Shown here piece by piece: positions 52,179-61,017 of a DNA stretch of 64,000 nt. Location of the stretch: the NCBI GenBank assembly GCA_964587125.1, contig CAZPKC010000010.1, forward strand, positions 24,712-88,711, given 5' to 3'. The notes under the pieces are model-generated. The model saw only the letters and a program-made list of their open reading frames with translations, ran no database searches and was not told where the DNA came from. Position 1 is the first letter of the stretch. Each line of letters opens with the position of its first letter. A program made the translations under genes and the position numbers. Source of the DNA: CAIXLI01 sp964587125 (GTDB taxonomy: Bacteria > Pseudomonadota > Alphaproteobacteria > UBA9219).

Positions 52179-53534
52179 GTGACGACATTTGCCGATTTAG
52201 GGCTGAGCGCGGACATCCTTAAGGCCATAGAGGATGTCGGATATACGACCCCAACCCCCATTCAAGAACAAGCCATCCCTTACGTTTTGCAAGGGCGCGA
52301 CCTTTTGGGCTGCGCGCAAACGGGAACGGGAAAGACGGCGGGTTTCGTGCTGCCGATGCTTGAAATGCTGGGCAAGGGCCGCGCGCGGGCGCGGATGCCG
52401 CGGTCGCTCATTCTCGAACCGACGCGCGAACTCGCCGCGCAAGTCGCGGAAAATTTCGAGAAATACGGCAAATACCACAAGCTTTCGATGGCGCTTCTCA
52501 TCGGCGGCGAAACAATGGTCGAGCAAGTCCGCGCGCTCGACGCCAGCGTCGATGTTCTCATCGCCACGCCCGGGCGCATGCTCGATTTGTACGAGCGCGG
52601 CAAAATCATGCTCGCCGACATCAAGATTTTCGTGATCGACGAAGCCGACCGAATGCTCGATATGGGCTTTATTCCCGATGTCGAGCGCATAGCGGGATTG
52701 CTGCCGCCCTTAAAGCAAACCTTGTTCTTCTCGGCGACGATGCCGCCAGAAATCCGCAAGCTCGCCGACCGTTTCCTCAGCAATCCGAAGACCGTTACGG
52801 TTTCTCCGCCCGCAAGCACGGGCGAGAACGTGACGCAGAAACTCGCGATGCTGGCGCAGAACAGCGATTGGCTTAAGCGCGAGGCTCTCCGGTATCTTCT
52901 GAAAAAAGACGACGTTAAGAACGCGTTCATCTTCTGCAACCGCAAACGCGATGTTGCCACGCTGCACAAATCCCTCGTCAGCCACGGATTCAACGCGGGC
53001 GCTTTGCACGGCGACATGGAGCAATCCGAACGCACGTCGACGTTGGATAAATTCCGGCGCGGCGAAATCGCGCTTCTCGTCTGCTCGGACGTCGCTGCGC
53101 GCGGCCTCGATATCGACGCCGTCAGTCATGTGTTCAACTTCGACGTTCCCTTTAACGCCGAGGATTATGTGCATCGCATCGGGCGCACGGCGCGCGCGGG
53201 ATTGACGGGCACGGCCTACACGCTTGTGACGCCGGACGACGCGAAGCAAATCGCCGCAATCGAGCATCTGATCAAGAAAACGATTGAACGCGAAGTTATC
53301 GAAGGCCTCGACGCGCCGCATGACGGGACGGGCCGCCACCGGCATCGCAAAGGCGAAGATCGTGATCGCCGCACCAGCCGCGGGCACGATACGGATTCCC
53401 GCCGCACGCGGGAAAAAACATCCGAGCCCTCCATACCCGCAGCAAAGGTGAAACCATTGCCTTCAAGCGGCACCGAGGACGAACTGCCCGCTTTTCTCCG
53501 CCGTCCGCCAGTTCCCCTAAAATCAAAGGGTTAA
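52179..53534 (+). CDS. DEAD-box ATP-dependent RNA helicase (RhlE-like)
   Basis: 451 residues from a GTG at 52179. Q motif TPTPIQEQAIP, motif I AQTGTGKTAG, motif Ia EPTRELAAQ, motif II DEAD in VIDEADRMLDMGF, motif III SAT, and HRIGRTARAG near residue 330. The C-terminal ~80 residues are a basic Arg/His/Asp-rich tail (RHRHRKGEDRDRR) as in RhlE proteins. Roles in ribosome assembly and mRNA decay are likely. Confidence 0.93.
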   Translation: MTTFADLGLSADILKAIEDVGYTTPTPIQEQAIPYVLQGRDLLGCAQTGTGKTAGFVLPMLEMLGKGRARARMPRSLILEPTRELAAQVAENFEKYGKYHKLSMALLIGGETMVEQVRALDASVDVLIATPGRMLDLYERGKIMLADIKIFVIDEADRMLDMGFIPDVERIAGLLPPLKQTLFFSATMPPEIRKLADRFLSNPKTVTVSPPASTGENVTQKLAMLAQNSDWLKREALRYLLKKDDVKNAFIFCNRKRDVATLHKSLVSHGFNAGALHGDMEQSERTSTLDKFRRGEIALLVCSDVAARGLDIDAVSHVFNFDVPFNAEDYVHRIGRTARAGLTGTAYTLVTPDDAKQIAAIEHLIKKTIEREVIEGLDAPHDGTGRHRHRKGEDRDRRTSRGHDTDSRRTREKTSEPSIPAAKVKPLPSSGTEDELPAFLRRPPVPLKSKG

Positions 53535-53593
53535 CGTTTAAATCCAAAGAATAATTCTTGCGGACGCCCTTAGCCTCTGGCAATTCTTAGCAC

Positions 53594-56002
53594 ATGGGTT
53601 TCAGGCGTTCCCTTAAACGATTCGCGAGCGTTTCGGCGTGTCTTTTGGCATCGCTGCAGATATCGCCGTCTTTGGCCGACACGCCGCCTCTGGGTTATGT
53701 CGGGCCGGTGCCGCGCGAGGAGCCTGTTTCGATGCCTCCCCTAGGCTATACAGGCCCTGTGCCGCGTCCGGCGGAAGGTGCGCTCCCGCAAAAGCCAAAT
53801 TCCCCCCTTGCCGCCGCGTCCAATCCTAAGGACGCCTCTAAAATCAGCCATTCCGGCGAAACGCTGATAACGGCCAGAAAAATGCATTCCGACAGCGAGA
53901 CCGGAATCGTGACGGCGGAAGGTCAGGTCGAACTGGTACGCAATGACTACATGCTGCATGCCGACAAAGTTGTCTATAACCCGAAAACCGGCATCATGAC
54001 GGCCGATGGCCACGTCGCGATCCTGACTCCGGCGGGCGACGTCGAATTTGCCGATCACGAGGAAATCACCGGCGACATGAAACAGGCGTTCGGCGAGAAC
54101 GTCGGCATCCTGTTCCCCGACAATTCGCGTTTGGCGGCCAAAGTGTCGCAGCATTACGACGAGCGCTACACCGTGGCGAATAACGCGCTTTACACCGCCT
54201 GCAACGTGTGCCGCGAGAATCCGGATCAGCAGCCTCTCTGGCAAATGAACGCCGAAACGATCACGCACGACAATGTCGATCACAAAGTCTATTACCACGA
54301 CGCGACGATCGATTTTGACGGCGTCCCCGTCGCTTACACGCCCTATATGTCGGCGCCGGATCCGACCGTCAAGCGCCAACAGGGATTTCTGCCGCCGATG
54401 CCGGGGTATTCCCCGAATATCGGCGACTATCTTAAAACGCCGTATTATTTCGACATCGCGCCGGACAAGGACGCGACGGTGACCCCGACGTTCAGCACGA
54501 ATGACACGCTTCAGCTCGATGCGCAGTACCGCGAGCGTTTTGCAAGAGGAAATTTGGGGGTTGAGGGATCGATCGTTCAGGCCGACCTGATCGACACGAA
54601 CTCCGGCGTCGATAAGGGACAGCAGGTGCGCGGCGCTTTATTTGGCAAATTCCTCGCCGATCTCGACAACACGTGGCGCGCGGGAACCGACGTGGAATAC
54701 GCGTCCGATCGAAGCTATCTGCAACGCTACGAAATTTCGTCGCTCGATCAGACGGAAAGCCGCGCGTTCGTCGAAGGTTTTCAGGGAAGGAATTACGCCG
54801 TCGCCAATTCCTATTATTTCCAGAATTTGCGCGCCGACAGCAACATCACCGAGCCCGTCGTTTTACCCTCGGCGTCCATCAACGCTCTGGGCGATCCCGG
54901 GCAGGCGTGGGGGGGGCGCTGGTCGTTCGACGGCAACACGCTTCTCACGGAACGCGATAATTCGGGGCAGCCCGTCGCGGAGCAGGGGCCCGATACGCGA
55001 AGGCTGTCGTTGAACGGGGGATGGCAACGGCAACTGGTTTCGGACACGGGCCTTGAAACGACGATCTCCGGCCTGATGAGAACCGACAGTTATTGGGCGA
55101 ATAACGTGGTCGATGCCAACAACGCTTCCGTCTATAATCAAGCGCTGTTCACGCGCGAATTCGAGCAGGCCAACGCCGTGCTGCGCTATCCGATGGGACG
55201 TTCCGGCAACGGCTATCAGCAGATTCTGGAACCGATCGTGGGCATAACGGCCGCGCCCGACGTGCGCACGATCGCCAAATTACCCGACGAAGACAGCCTC
55301 GACGTCGAATTCGACGAAACGAACCTGTTTTCGCCTAACCGCTTCACGGGCAGCGATTTGATCGAAGGGGGAAGCCACGTCACCTACGGGCTTCGCAACG
55401 CGATCACGACGGATACCGGCGCGCGCATCGACGTTTTTGGCGGAGAAAGCTATAACTTCGGCTCCAACAACGATTTTCCCGATTTGTCCGGGCTCAACGC
55501 GCGCGCGTCGGATTACGTCGGGCGCATCGATTTTTCCCCGGCCAAATGGTTTGATTCTAACTACGGATTCCGCCTGTCCGAAAACAATTTTTCGCCGCAG
55601 AGGCAGGATGCCTATATTTCGGCGGGCGCGCCCGTCTTCCGCCCGTCCGTGCGCTACGTTCAGGCCTACGAGTACGATACGACGACGGATTTGATCGATC
55701 AGGTCAGGCAAATAACGCTCGGCTTTTCGTCAACGTTCGCCAAATACTGGACGGTCGCCGGCTCGCATCTTCAAGCTTTCGATCCGTCGCCGGGGCCCCG
55801 CACGACGAACGTCGCCGTCACGTATGTCGACGAATGTTTTGCTTTCGGCGTCAACGTGTCGCACGACGACACCAATCGCCTCGATATCAGTTCGGGCACG
55901 TCGGTCGCGTTCCACTTCTATCTGAAGAATCTCGGAAGCCTTCACACCGACTCCGTTGGCCATATCACTTTCCCTGCCGAGTTCAGGCAAACGGCACCCT
56001 GA
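53594..56002 (+). CDS. lptD: LPS-assembly protein LptD
   Basis: 802 residues. Outer membrane barrel that inserts LPS. N-terminal signal region (SLKRFASVSACLLASLQISP), a proline-rich segment with two GYxGPVPR repeats, an OstA/LptA-like domain (about residues 95-220: GIVTAEGQVELVRNDYMLHA) and the LptD barrel to the C terminus. The sequence PCxx-type Cys of E. coli LptD are reduced to CNVC in YTACNVCRENPD. surA and pdxA neighbours are absent. The 3' end overlaps gmhB by 20 bases. Confidence 0.93.
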   Translation: MGFRRSLKRFASVSACLLASLQISPSLADTPPLGYVGPVPREEPVSMPPLGYTGPVPRPAEGALPQKPNSPLAAASNPKDASKISHSGETLITARKMHSDSETGIVTAEGQVELVRNDYMLHADKVVYNPKTGIMTADGHVAILTPAGDVEFADHEEITGDMKQAFGENVGILFPDNSRLAAKVSQHYDERYTVANNALYTACNVCRENPDQQPLWQMNAETITHDNVDHKVYYHDATIDFDGVPVAYTPYMSAPDPTVKRQQGFLPPMPGYSPNIGDYLKTPYYFDIAPDKDATVTPTFSTNDTLQLDAQYRERFARGNLGVEGSIVQADLIDTNSGVDKGQQVRGALFGKFLADLDNTWRAGTDVEYASDRSYLQRYEISSLDQTESRAFVEGFQGRNYAVANSYYFQNLRADSNITEPVVLPSASINALGDPGQAWGGRWSFDGNTLLTERDNSGQPVAEQGPDTRRLSLNGGWQRQLVSDTGLETTISGLMRTDSYWANNVVDANNASVYNQALFTREFEQANAVLRYPMGRSGNGYQQILEPIVGITAAPDVRTIAKLPDEDSLDVEFDETNLFSPNRFTGSDLIEGGSHVTYGLRNAITTDTGARIDVFGGESYNFGSNNDFPDLSGLNARASDYVGRIDFSPAKWFDSNYGFRLSENNFSPQRQDAYISAGAPVFRPSVRYVQAYEYDTTTDLIDQVRQITLGFSSTFAKYWTVAGSHLQAFDPSPGPRTTNVAVTYVDECFAFGVNVSHDDTNRLDISSGTSVAFHFYLKNLGSLHTDSVGHITFPAEFRQTAP

Positions 56003-56534
56003 GAAATTCCAATGCCTCGTCATAATTTCTGACGACATCGATCCCCGCCGGAGCCTCGACTTTTTCTTCCGTGAGCCACAAACAAAGACGAAGGCCTCCG
56101 TCTTGCGCCGCCCGCATGTCGGTCAAAGCGTCCCCCAAAAAAGCCGAACGCAGGGGGTCCAAATCCAAGCGGCGGATCGCTTCCAAAACCATTCCCGGCT
56201 GAGGCTTGCGCCAGAAGCTCTGGCGCGTGAAAACCGGATCGACGCCCTTGTCGTGCTCGAAACAGGCCAGCACCAGATCGATGTCGATGGATTCTCTTTT
56301 CAGTTCGCGCAGCATATACCGCGTCAGGTGGCGATAATCGTCCGCCGAATAAAGCCCGCGCGCGACCCCGGCCTGATTCGTCGCGATGGCGAGGCGATAG
56401 CCCAAATCCCGCGCCGCGCGCAGGAAAGGAAACACGCCGGGCAGAAACGAAAATCGCTCCATCGAACCGATATAACCGGCGTCGGCGTTGATGACGCCAT
56501 CCCTGTCCAAGAGCAACGCGCGATTTTTGTTCAT
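55983..56534 (-). CDS. gmhB: HAD-IIIA phosphatase, D-glycero-D-manno-heptose 1,7-bisphosphate phosphatase type
   Basis: 183 residues from the ATG at 56534 (GGAG five bases upstream). Catalytic LLDRDGVIN with nucleophile and acid Asp, IATNQAGVARG, KPQPGMVLEA and LGDALTDM. The DRDGVIN/NQ pattern fits GmhB, which makes ADP-heptose precursors for LPS core. The usual Cys zinc loop is only partly present (ACFEHDKG), so a related histidinol-phosphatase activity is possible. Convergent with lptD. Confidence 0.8.
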   Translation of the reverse strand: MNKNRALLLDRDGVINADAGYIGSMERFSFLPGVFPFLRAARDLGYRLAIATNQAGVARGLYSADDYRHLTRYMLRELKRESIDIDLVLACFEHDKGVDPVFTRQSFWRKPQPGMVLEAIRRLDLDPLRSAFLGDALTDMRAAQDGGLRLCLWLTEEKVEAPAGIDVVRNYDEALEFLRVPFA

Positions 56535-56604
56535 TGTTTCTCCATTTATTCCCATTTATATTCCCAATTCCCATTTTGATTCAACCTTCCTTAGGAACAC
56601 AACC

Positions 56605-57171
56605 ATGCTGGCCAAACTTGTTCGATTAATTACCGTCCTTTGTGCCCTCTTGCCCGGAGTTTTTTCCATGACCTCATCCGCCGCGCCCGCGTCAGACCCC
56701 GAAAACACGATTTATCTCGACCTTCCGACGGGACGCGTCGTCATCCAACTGCGCCCCGATCTCGCGCCCGCGCACGTCGCGCGGATCAAGGAATTAACGC
56801 GCCAGGGCTTTTATGACGGCCTTGCCTTTCATCGCGTCATCCCGGGCTTTATGGCGCAAACGGGCGATCCGCTCGGCACCGGCATGGGCGGTTCCGGCCA
56901 AAAGCTGAAGGCGGAATTTTCAAAGGAACATCATGTGCGCGGCACGGTATCAATGGCGCGCGCCGCGAGTCCCGACAGCGCCGACAGCCAGTTCTTCATC
57001 TGCTTTGCGGACGCGCCATATCTCGACGGACAGTACACGATCTGGGGACAGGTGACATCCGGCATGGAATTCGTCGATCAGATCAAGGCCGGCTCGTCCT
57101 CGAACAACGGCGCGGTTACCGATCCAACCAAAATCGTGAAGATGCAGGTCGCTGCCGACGTTAAAGGCTGA
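56605..57171 (+). CDS. Cyclophilin-type peptidyl-prolyl isomerase, probably periplasmic
   Basis: 188 residues from the ATG at 56605 (AGGA upstream). N-terminal signal-like helix LAKLVRLITVLCALLPGVFS. The cyclophilin core has FYDGLAFHRVIPGFMAQTGD (catalytic Arg), GTVSMARA, DSQFFICFADAPYLDGQYT and the ending VDQIK. Small bacterial PpiA class. The export signal points to folding of envelope proteins. Confidence 0.9.
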   Translation: MLAKLVRLITVLCALLPGVFSMTSSAAPASDPENTIYLDLPTGRVVIQLRPDLAPAHVARIKELTRQGFYDGLAFHRVIPGFMAQTGDPLGTGMGGSGQKLKAEFSKEHHVRGTVSMARAASPDSADSQFFICFADAPYLDGQYTIWGQVTSGMEFVDQIKAGSSSNNGAVTDPTKIVKMQVAADVKG

Positions 57172-57172
57172 T

Positions 57173-57625
57173 TTATTTCGGAAACAATCTAACGCCGGAG
57201 AAATTCTCGACGGCAATCCGTGAGCAAAAATCCTGCCACGGGCATTTTTGGCACGGGCGGGAGATTTCTCCGTTGGCGAATGCCCGGCGTAACGCCGTGA
57301 CGCTGCGACGGCCAAGCTTCAGCCGATCTCCGGCCTTTAACGTCGGCATGTGCAAGGTGCGAGAAACCGCATCGAGAGCGAGAGCGTCGTTTTTCCCGAC
57401 GCTCTTCTTGGGGCAAACTTTAGCGTGTTCGCACGTGTCTCTGCCGTCAACGCGTAAGGTTACGCAAATATCGTCGGGGCCAGAGACAATCTCTATCACC
57501 GCGCCGTTAGCGATTTGATCGACGACGGCGTTGAAATTTTCGACGAAAGCGGGCGTATATCCCTCGCCGCAATAGCAAAGGATGCACAGTAAATGGTGTC
57601 CGCGCAACCTAACCGCATTTTGCAT
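57173..57625 (-). CDS. DUF1284 family protein, Cys-rich
   Basis: 150 residues from the ATG at 57625; longer frames upstream overlap birA. RLRGHHLLCILCYCGEGY is the family signature. Further Cys occur in DTCEHAKVCPKKS and RPCQKCPWQDFC, giving nine or more Cys and His positions suited to an Fe-S cluster or zinc. Function of the family is unknown. Starts inside the birA 3' end. Confidence 0.85.
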   Translation of the reverse strand: MQNAVRLRGHHLLCILCYCGEGYTPAFVENFNAVVDQIANGAVIEIVSGPDDICVTLRVDGRDTCEHAKVCPKKSVGKNDALALDAVSRTLHMPTLKAGDRLKLGRRSVTALRRAFANGEISRPCQKCPWQDFCSRIAVENFSGVRLFPK

Positions 57626-58463
57626 GATCGATTTTACCTTGTTGCGTCGTTTGCGCGAAGTTTCGTCGCAACGAGCCCGACATCGTAACGGAATGTACGT
57701 CAAATTCCATTTGTGCGGCCTGAACGCGAAGAACGAGGAAAATGGCTTTTTTTCCGTCATCGTCGTCGATGTGAAAGCCGCCATAAGCGCCGCGCACGGC
57801 GTCGCCCGACCCATTAGGCCGCAGGGTCATCATTCCGTCGGAATCGAGAAAGCCCAGACGCCCCAAAACGGCGTTGAAGTCTGAATGTTGCCGGTAATAC
57901 GACAAAATATCGGCAAACGCGCTCTCGAATTTCAGCATAAAATCGTCGATATCAAGCGCGACCCCGAGTTTGGCCAAGCTTGTCGCGCGGTTGCCGTCCG
58001 CCAGTTCTGGCGCGGTTTTTAAATTAACGCCGACGCCAAGATTGACGATGCGCGCATACCCCGGGTTGGCGTCCCAAGAGGGCGGGACAAGGCAGCCGCA
58101 TATTTTATCGCCGTCAACCAGAACGTCATTGGGATATTTAAGCGTCACGTCGCGATCGGGCAAAAGATCGCGCACGATTTCCATGACCGCGCCCGCGGCG
58201 ATTATTTCCATTTCCTGCCCGTATTCGCTTTGGAGAACGGCGATGCTGCGGCTAAATAAGACGTTGCCTGCGCCCGATTTCCATTCTCTGTCGCCGCTGC
58301 CGCGCCCTTTCGTTTGTTCCAAAGCGAGAACGATGGAGCCGTCAGGGCAACCTTTGGCGATCAACGCGTCCATTTCGCGCATTGTCGAGTCCGTCGACGC
58401 AAGAACGGTGTATCTGTTGCCAAGACCCGCTTCCAATAACCTGGCTTTTTCCGTTACCCTCAT
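57609..58463 (-). CDS. birA: Biotin-[acetyl-CoA carboxylase] ligase
   Basis: 284 residues, catalytic domain without an N-terminal DNA-binding domain. STDSTMREMD, biotin loop EQTKGRGSGDREWKS, LKYPNDVLVDGDKICG and VNLGVGVNL are intact. It attaches biotin to AccB and other carboxylases. In many alphaproteobacteria birA lies after the nuo operon and before rnj; here it follows metG. Confidence 0.92.
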   Translation of the reverse strand: MRVTEKARLLEAGLGNRYTVLASTDSTMREMDALIAKGCPDGSIVLALEQTKGRGSGDREWKSGAGNVLFSRSIAVLQSEYGQEMEIIAAGAVMEIVRDLLPDRDVTLKYPNDVLVDGDKICGCLVPPSWDANPGYARIVNLGVGVNLKTAPELADGNRATSLAKLGVALDIDDFMLKFESAFADILSYYRQHSDFNAVLGRLGFLDSDGMMTLRPNGSGDAVRGAYGGFHIDDDDGKKAIFLVLRVQAAQMEFDVHSVTMSGSLRRNFAQTTQQGKIDHAKCG

Positions 58464-58471
58464 GGTGGCGC

Positions 58472-60019
58472 TTAAGCTTGCGGGGCGGGATCGACGTATC
58501 TCGGAAAAATTCCCTGCGGGGCAGGGATCGGCGTGCCGGATTTCAACGCGAAAGCTTCCCCCGAATGCGCAAAACTACGCTTATCGACAGGAACGGCTAG
58601 TTGATCGAGCAATTTGCTCGCCGACATCGGCATGAATGGTTGCAAGAGAATGCCGATGTGCCGCAACGTTTCCGCGAGCACGTATAAAACCGTTTCCATA
58701 CGAGCAAAGTCCGTTTTCTTCAATGCCCACGGCGCTTGCTCATCGACATACCGATCGGCCTCGCCGATAACCGCCCAGATAACATCGAGGGCCTTATGAA
58801 AAGCCTGAACCTCAAATTCCTGCCGCATCAAAACCAAAACATCTCGCGCCGCGCCCAATAATTTCTTGTCGGCATCCGAAAGACTCCCGCATTTCGGCAC
58901 AACCCCGCCGCAATTCTTCGCAATTTGGGAAAGCGTGCGCTGCGCCAGATTGCCGACGCCGTTTGCCAGATCGCTATTGATGCGGCGGACGAAGGCTTCG
59001 CGCGAGAAATCGCCGTCATTGCCGAACGGCACCTCGCGCAACAAGAAATAACGCGTCTGGTCAAGCCCGTATGTTTTGATCAATTCATAGGGATCAATCA
59101 CGTTGCCCAAAGACTTCGAAATCTTCTGCCCTTCGTTTGTCCACCACCCGTGGGCGAAAACGCGTTTTGGCGGCTTCACTCCCGCGGCCAGAAGAAACGC
59201 AGGCCAGTAAACCGCGTGGAAACGCAAAATATCCTTGCCGACCATATGCACATCGGCAGGCCAGAATTTTTTATATTTTTCGGCTTTTTCGTCGGGATAT
59301 CCCACCGCCGTGAGATAATTCGCCAGCGCGTCGAGCCACACGTACATAACGTGCTTCGGTTCGTTCGGCACGGGAACGCCCCACGTGATCGCGGTGCGCG
59401 ATACCGACAAATCCCTCATGCCGGATTTGACGAAGCTGATCACCTCGTTGCGGCGCGTGTGCGGTAAAATGAAATCGGGATTCTCGTCGTAGAATTTCAG
59501 CAAACGGTCGCCCCACGCCGAAAGCTTGAAGAAATAGCTCGGCTCCTCGACCCACTCGCATTCAGCGCCCGAAGGCGCGATCTTTTTCCCGTTCGGACCG
59601 TCCGTCAGTTCGTCTTCGCCGTAATAGGCCTCGTCCCGAACGGCATACCAGCCGGAATATTTTCCCAAATAAAGCTCGCCGCGCTTCAAAAGCTCGTTCC
59701 ATAAAGCCTGACAGGCCTTAATGTGGCGTTCTTCAGTCGTGCGGATGAAATCGTCGTTTGAGGCGTTCAGGGCCTTCAAAAGATCGCGAAAATTCCGCGA
59801 AACCTTGTCGGTGAAAGCCTGAGGATCGAGACCTGCCGCAGCGGCGGATTTGGCGACCTTTTGCCCGTGTTCGTCCGTGCCGGACAAAAACATCACGTCA
59901 AAACCGTCCAAACGCTTGAACCGCGCCAGCACGTCGCACGCGATGGAGGTATAGGCATGTCCGACATGGGGGACGTCGTTGACGTAATAAATCGGCGTCG
60001 TGACATAATAGGTTTTCAC
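58472..60019 (-). CDS. metG: Methionyl-tRNA synthetase
   Basis: 515 residues, the short form without a C-terminal tRNA-binding dimerisation domain. Starts GTG at 60019 with AAGGA upstream. Class I signatures: YYVNDVPHVGHAYT (HIGH) and KISKSLGN (KMSKS, near residue 305). The zinc-knuckle Cys are largely missing. Ends close to birA. Confidence 0.96.
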   Translation of the reverse strand: MKTYYVTTPIYYVNDVPHVGHAYTSIACDVLARFKRLDGFDVMFLSGTDEHGQKVAKSAAAAGLDPQAFTDKVSRNFRDLLKALNASNDDFIRTTEERHIKACQALWNELLKRGELYLGKYSGWYAVRDEAYYGEDELTDGPNGKKIAPSGAECEWVEEPSYFFKLSAWGDRLLKFYDENPDFILPHTRRNEVISFVKSGMRDLSVSRTAITWGVPVPNEPKHVMYVWLDALANYLTAVGYPDEKAEKYKKFWPADVHMVGKDILRFHAVYWPAFLLAAGVKPPKRVFAHGWWTNEGQKISKSLGNVIDPYELIKTYGLDQTRYFLLREVPFGNDGDFSREAFVRRINSDLANGVGNLAQRTLSQIAKNCGGVVPKCGSLSDADKKLLGAARDVLVLMRQEFEVQAFHKALDVIWAVIGEADRYVDEQAPWALKKTDFARMETVLYVLAETLRHIGILLQPFMPMSASKLLDQLAVPVDKRSFAHSGEAFALKSGTPIPAPQGIFPRYVDPAPQA

Positions 60020-60055
60020 GTAAACATCCTTTTAAAAAGACGGGGACGCCGGAAT

Positions 60056-60346
60056 TTATTGCTTTGTCGGGAACGGCGCGAACGGAAACGGCTTTTCGTC
60101 CGACGCGAAAGTCAGATAGCGCGTGACCTGCCCCTGATACGCGGCGAGATTGTTTCCGAATTCGGACAATCCCCCAAAAGCCGAACCGTTGAACAGCTTG
60201 GCCAGAAACTGGAACACCGAAGCGGCGAAGGTCAGCAAAATAGACAGGTAAAAGGCGACGCCGAACACGACAAGATACAAAAAGCGCAGCCACGTATCCT
60301 TGTCCTTGACGTTTTTCTTGAGGTCTTCTTCGTTCAATCCGGTCAT
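60056..60346 (-). CDS. DUF4389 domain membrane protein
   Basis: 96 residues from the ATG at 60346 (GGAGGG upstream). One or two helices (WLRFLYLVVFGVAFYLSILL, ASVFQFLAKLFNG) and the conserved ending TRYLTFASDEKPFPFAPFP. The family is found in proteobacteria near lipid or metabolism genes; role unknown. Confidence 0.8.
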   Translation of the reverse strand: MTGLNEEDLKKNVKDKDTWLRFLYLVVFGVAFYLSILLTFAASVFQFLAKLFNGSAFGGLSEFGNNLAAYQGQVTRYLTFASDEKPFPFAPFPTKQ

Positions 60347-60423
60347 TTTTCCCTCCACGGCAGAGCGCAGTTTATAGGCTCTCTCGCGAGAAAAAGCAAT
60401 TGACGACAATATCAGCCGCCCAA

Positions 60424-60609
60424 CTACCCGAAATTAAACGGATCGCCATCGCCGGACAATTCACGCAATTCCCGTGTGGCGTTCACGTACACGTTAGCAG
60501 CAAGAAGAGTGTGCTTACAAGGATGTGCGCTACTATTAGAAAATTCTTCTTTTGCAACGTCCCTCATCTTTTTCAACAAAGTGATATGTTGATCATATGG
60601 ATCGGCCAT
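60424..60609 (-). CDS. Hypothetical 61-residue protein
   Basis: Small acidic protein with AGAGGAG eight bases before ATG, which supports expression. Mostly helical (HITLLKKMRDVAKEEFSN, LLAANVYVNATRELREL) with one Cys. Not recognised. A TGAAAGTA word at 60683 is present upstream but in the opposite orientation, so I do not count it as a motif copy. Confidence 0.5.
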   Translation of the reverse strand: MADPYDQHITLLKKMRDVAKEEFSNSSAHPCKHTLLAANVYVNATRELRELSGDGDPFNFG

Positions 60610-60716
60610 TTTGATTCTCCTCTAAAATTAAGCATCCAAACAATTCGGAACCAATGCGAGTCATACCACCCGGAAATGAAAGTAAAAACATTTATTTTTC
60701 GATATTTATCAATGTA

Positions 60717-60986
60717 TTAGGATTTATCCGCAAGTTGTTTTTGCGCCAGCTTCTTTTCGACCATTGCGACTACGTCGCCGATGGTGCGGACCTCCACGTC
60801 GGAGGTATTGGCGTTAAACGGCAACTGAACCTTGAATTTGTCCTCGAGCGCGAAAATGACCTCGACCATATCGAGAGAGGTGATGTTGAGGTCGGAAAGA
60901 GGGACTTCGGGCGTCAGCTTGCTGCGGTCGACAAGCGCCTTTTGCGCGACAATATCGAGAATCTCGTCAATTTGGGAGAGAGACAT
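60717..60986 (-). CDS. Acyl carrier protein, atypical TSL site, next to lpxD
   Basis: 89 residues of a phosphopantetheine-binding fold. The attachment serine is in NITSLDMVEV, with Thr in place of the usual Asp of the DSL motif. AAGGG precedes the ATG at six bases. It lies 31 bases downstream of lpxD on the same strand, so it may be a dedicated acyl donor for lipid A acylation, similar in idea to AcpXL of rhizobia. It is probably not the main fatty-acid-synthesis ACP. Confidence 0.88.
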   Translation of the reverse strand: MSLSQIDEILDIVAQKALVDRSKLTPEVPLSDLNITSLDMVEVIFALEDKFKVQLPFNANTSDVEVRTIGDVVAMVEKKLAQKQLADKS

Positions 60987-61017
60987 CTTTTTCCCTTATC
61001 ATTTGGGTTGCTAAGAC

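Noticed and set aside
60683..60690. TGAAAGTA upstream of the 61-residue gene counted as a motif copy
   Set aside because: It is in the opposite orientation to the gene and next to the 3' end of the acyl carrier protein gene.
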